Assembly: GCA_016779985.1 (NCBI GenBank)
Contig: JADHMP010000003.1
Span: 124,001-188,000 of the forward strand
DNA from: JADHMP01 sp016779985
GTDB taxonomy: Bacteria; Bacteroidota; Bacteroidia; Flavobacteriales; Flavobacteriaceae
Direction: 5' to 3'
Length of the DNA: 64,000 bases
A program made the translations under genes and the position numbers. A model generated the notes under the pieces. That model did no database searches. It was not told the origin of the DNA and saw nothing but the letters and a program-made list of their open reading frames with translations. Positions 62,680-64,000 of the stretch are shown piece after piece. Position 1 is the first letter of the stretch; each line of letters begins with the position of its first letter.

Positions 62680-64000
62680 TCCAATAGAAGGTTTAGTTTT
62701 TTCCAAACCTTTTCCCATTCTTTCTCAGGAAGATCACATTGCCGGTTACGACAAAAATAAATTAGAGTTTTCCCACTCTCACCCCTATTTAAAAGCAAGG
62801 GATGAGAAGTAGCGCTAGTTGCTCCAGCCCATACGATGAATGGATAAGGATGTTGTTGAAGCTGTGAAATAACGTTCTTGTAGTCTGGACCAACTACAGC
62901 AATTTCTACAGAAGGATAGGAAACCCATAATGAAAGGGTAATCCAATGGCTATAACTTCTGGGATATTGTGTTATTGTTCCTTGCATTTGAGAAAGCATT
63001 TGAAGTCCTAATTTATTGTAATCTGGATTATTATGATGTATCCCTAAGCGCAATAAATTCTCAACCATTTGGGCATTGGAAGAAACAATCACATTATCTT
63101 CTGTTTCAATAGAACGACTCCATGGCAATTCTTCTTGTTCTTGAGTGTTATTGAAAAACCCTTCTTTGGGATCAAAAAAATATGCAATAACATGATCAGT
63201 TAAAAGCACGGCTTTAGTTAAATAGGATTCTACAAATAAGGTTTCATAAGCAGTAACATATAATTTAATCAAGTGCGCATAGTCTTCCAAAAGTCCTTTA
63301 ATCTGTTGAGTATTCTTTTTGTGAATACGAATCAACTGCTGTTTAGAAAGCACAAATTTATCTTCTATAAAGGCAACACTTTTGAGGGCTAAATCTAAAT
63401 AGTGCTCCGATTTAAACACGCGTGAAGCAATCAAGATTCCCTCGCATACCATCGCATTCCAAGAACAAATCTGTTTGTCATCAATGGAGGGTGAATTTCT
63501 TTTATTTCTAGCTTTTTTAAGAATCTTCTCCCAATCAGATACTTTTTTTTCCATTTCAGCCGCAGGAATCTGTTTTTGCTCAGAAAATTCAGCAATGGTT
63601 TTGGCTCTAAATAAAACATACTTTCCGTTTTCCCAATAGCCTATTTCATTAACTTGAAAATAGGAAGCAAAGAGAGAGAAATCATCTTTTAGGAGTTTTT
63701 TTAATTCGCTGGGTGTCCAAACATAATAAGCACCTTCTTCCATCTTACCCTTTTCATTAGTGCTATCTGCGTCGAGGGCACTATAAACACCACCTGCTTT
63801 GTCACTTAAATTAGTTTGAATAAATGAGATTGTTTTACAAACAACTTTTTCATACGTTGTGGAAGGATTGATCAAGTAAGCCTTGCTGTATGTGGTGAGT
63901 AATTGTCCATTGTCGTAAGCCATTTTCTCAAAATGAGGGACATGCCACTCAGCATCAACAGAATAGCGTGAAAAGCCGCCTTCAATGGGGTCAAAAAGCC
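62676..64000 (-). CDS. DUF255 (YyaL/SSP411-like) protein, 5' end outside window
   Basis: The minus-strand frame is open from the stop at 62676 to the window edge (about 441 residues of the C-terminal part). An internal ATG at 63923 is not the start: the frame continues upstream with DPIEGGFSRYSVDAEWHVPH, matching the conserved family segment before HFEKMAYDNGQL. The part seen is the six-hairpin glycosidase-like domain (SALDADSTNEKGKMEEGAYYVWT, WNAMVCEGIL) with a C-terminal extension ending CRNRQCDLPEKEWE. The N-terminal thioredoxin-like domain is outside. The biochemical function of the family is uncertain. Confidence 0.9.
   Translation of the reverse strand, partial: LFDPIEGGFSRYSVDAEWHVPHFEKMAYDNGQLLTTYSKAYLINPSTTYEKVVCKTISFIQTNLSDKAGGVYSALDADSTNEKGKMEEGAYYVWTPSELKKLLKDDFSLFASYFQVNEIGYWENGKYVLFRAKTIAEFSEQKQIPAAEMEKKVSDWEKILKKARNKRNSPSIDDKQICSWNAMVCEGILIASRVFKSEHYLDLALKSVAFIEDKFVLSKQQLIRIHKKNTQQIKGLLEDYAHLIKLYVTAYETLFVESYLTKAVLLTDHVIAYFFDPKEGFFNNTQEQEELPWSRSIETEDNVIVSSNAQMVENLLRLGIHHNNPDYNKLGLQMLSQMQGTITQYPRSYSHWITLSLWVSYPSVEIAVVGPDYKNVISQLQQHPYPFIVWAGATSATSHPLLLNRGESGKTLIYFCRNRQCDLPEKEWEKVWKKLNLLLD

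Noticed and set aside
63431..63923. ATG at 63923 as true start of the DUF255 protein
   Set aside because: The frame continues upstream to the window edge with conserved family sequence, so the gene is truncated by the window.
1..64000. tRNA genes, rRNA, CRISPR arrays, insertion sequences, integrase or attachment sites
   Set aside because: None was found on reading both strands; the accessory block 19444-38434 has no flanking direct repeats or mobile genes that I could see.

Overview
The window is AT-rich, compactly packed DNA from a member of Bacteroidota, most probably a marine member of the family Flavobacteriaceae. The evidence is the SprA (type IX secretion/gliding) gene, a SusC/SusD pair, an Alternative Complex III (Act) operon fused to cytochrome oxidase genes, lipoproteins with short lipoboxes, the near absence of Shine-Dalgarno sequences, and several matches to the Bacteroidota -7 promoter element TAnnTTTG. 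No tRNA, rRNA, insertion sequence, integrase or CRISPR array was seen, and no gene-free stretch exceeds about 190 bases.

Layout. 1-1050 (minus) is the 5' part of a von Willebrand A protein. 1159-5575 is the rimP-nusA-infB operon, preceded by a hairpin plus T-run that may be an attenuator. 5570-5956 (minus) is a small SPOR protein. 6104-17311 is one long respiratory operon, actABCDEF-cox2-cox1, closed by a clear terminator. 17471-19413 is ruvB-queG. 19444-38434 is an accessory block: LacI regulator (minus), then SusC, SusD, a terminator, and a tightly coupled run of three giant VCBS/ASPIC-UnbV lipoproteins, an unknown lipoprotein, a haloperoxidase-like lipoprotein and an SLC45-like sugar transporter. 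38503-48806 is maeB-ruvA-sprA. 48859-50961 is gcvH and two tandem near-identical TonB genes. 51054-56110 is the second half of the oxidase system (heme O synthase, two subunit III proteins, subunit IV, a SCO-like protein without cysteines, SCO, DUF420/CtaM-like and a small CxxC protein). 56194-61957 is a MacAB-TolC-like export operon with two FtsX permeases. 61996-62679 is tsaB, and 62676-64000 (minus) is a DUF255 protein cut by the window end.

How they work together. The Act operon passes electrons from menaquinol through ActB/C/F to the haems of ActA/E and on to the aa3-type oxidase. The oxidase genes are split between two loci about 34 kb apart, with CuA/haem assembly factors only at the second. 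SusC/SusD uptake, TonB energisation and the SLC45-like permease suggest import of a carbohydrate across both membranes.

The most unusual part is the accessory block. It looks like a polysaccharide utilisation locus (LacI, SusC, SusD, sugar permease) but encodes no recognisable glycoside hydrolase or polysaccharide lyase. Their place is taken by three paralogous Ca-binding propeller lipoproteins and a vanadium-haloperoxidase-type lipoprotein. This is the best candidate here for an incompletely described system.
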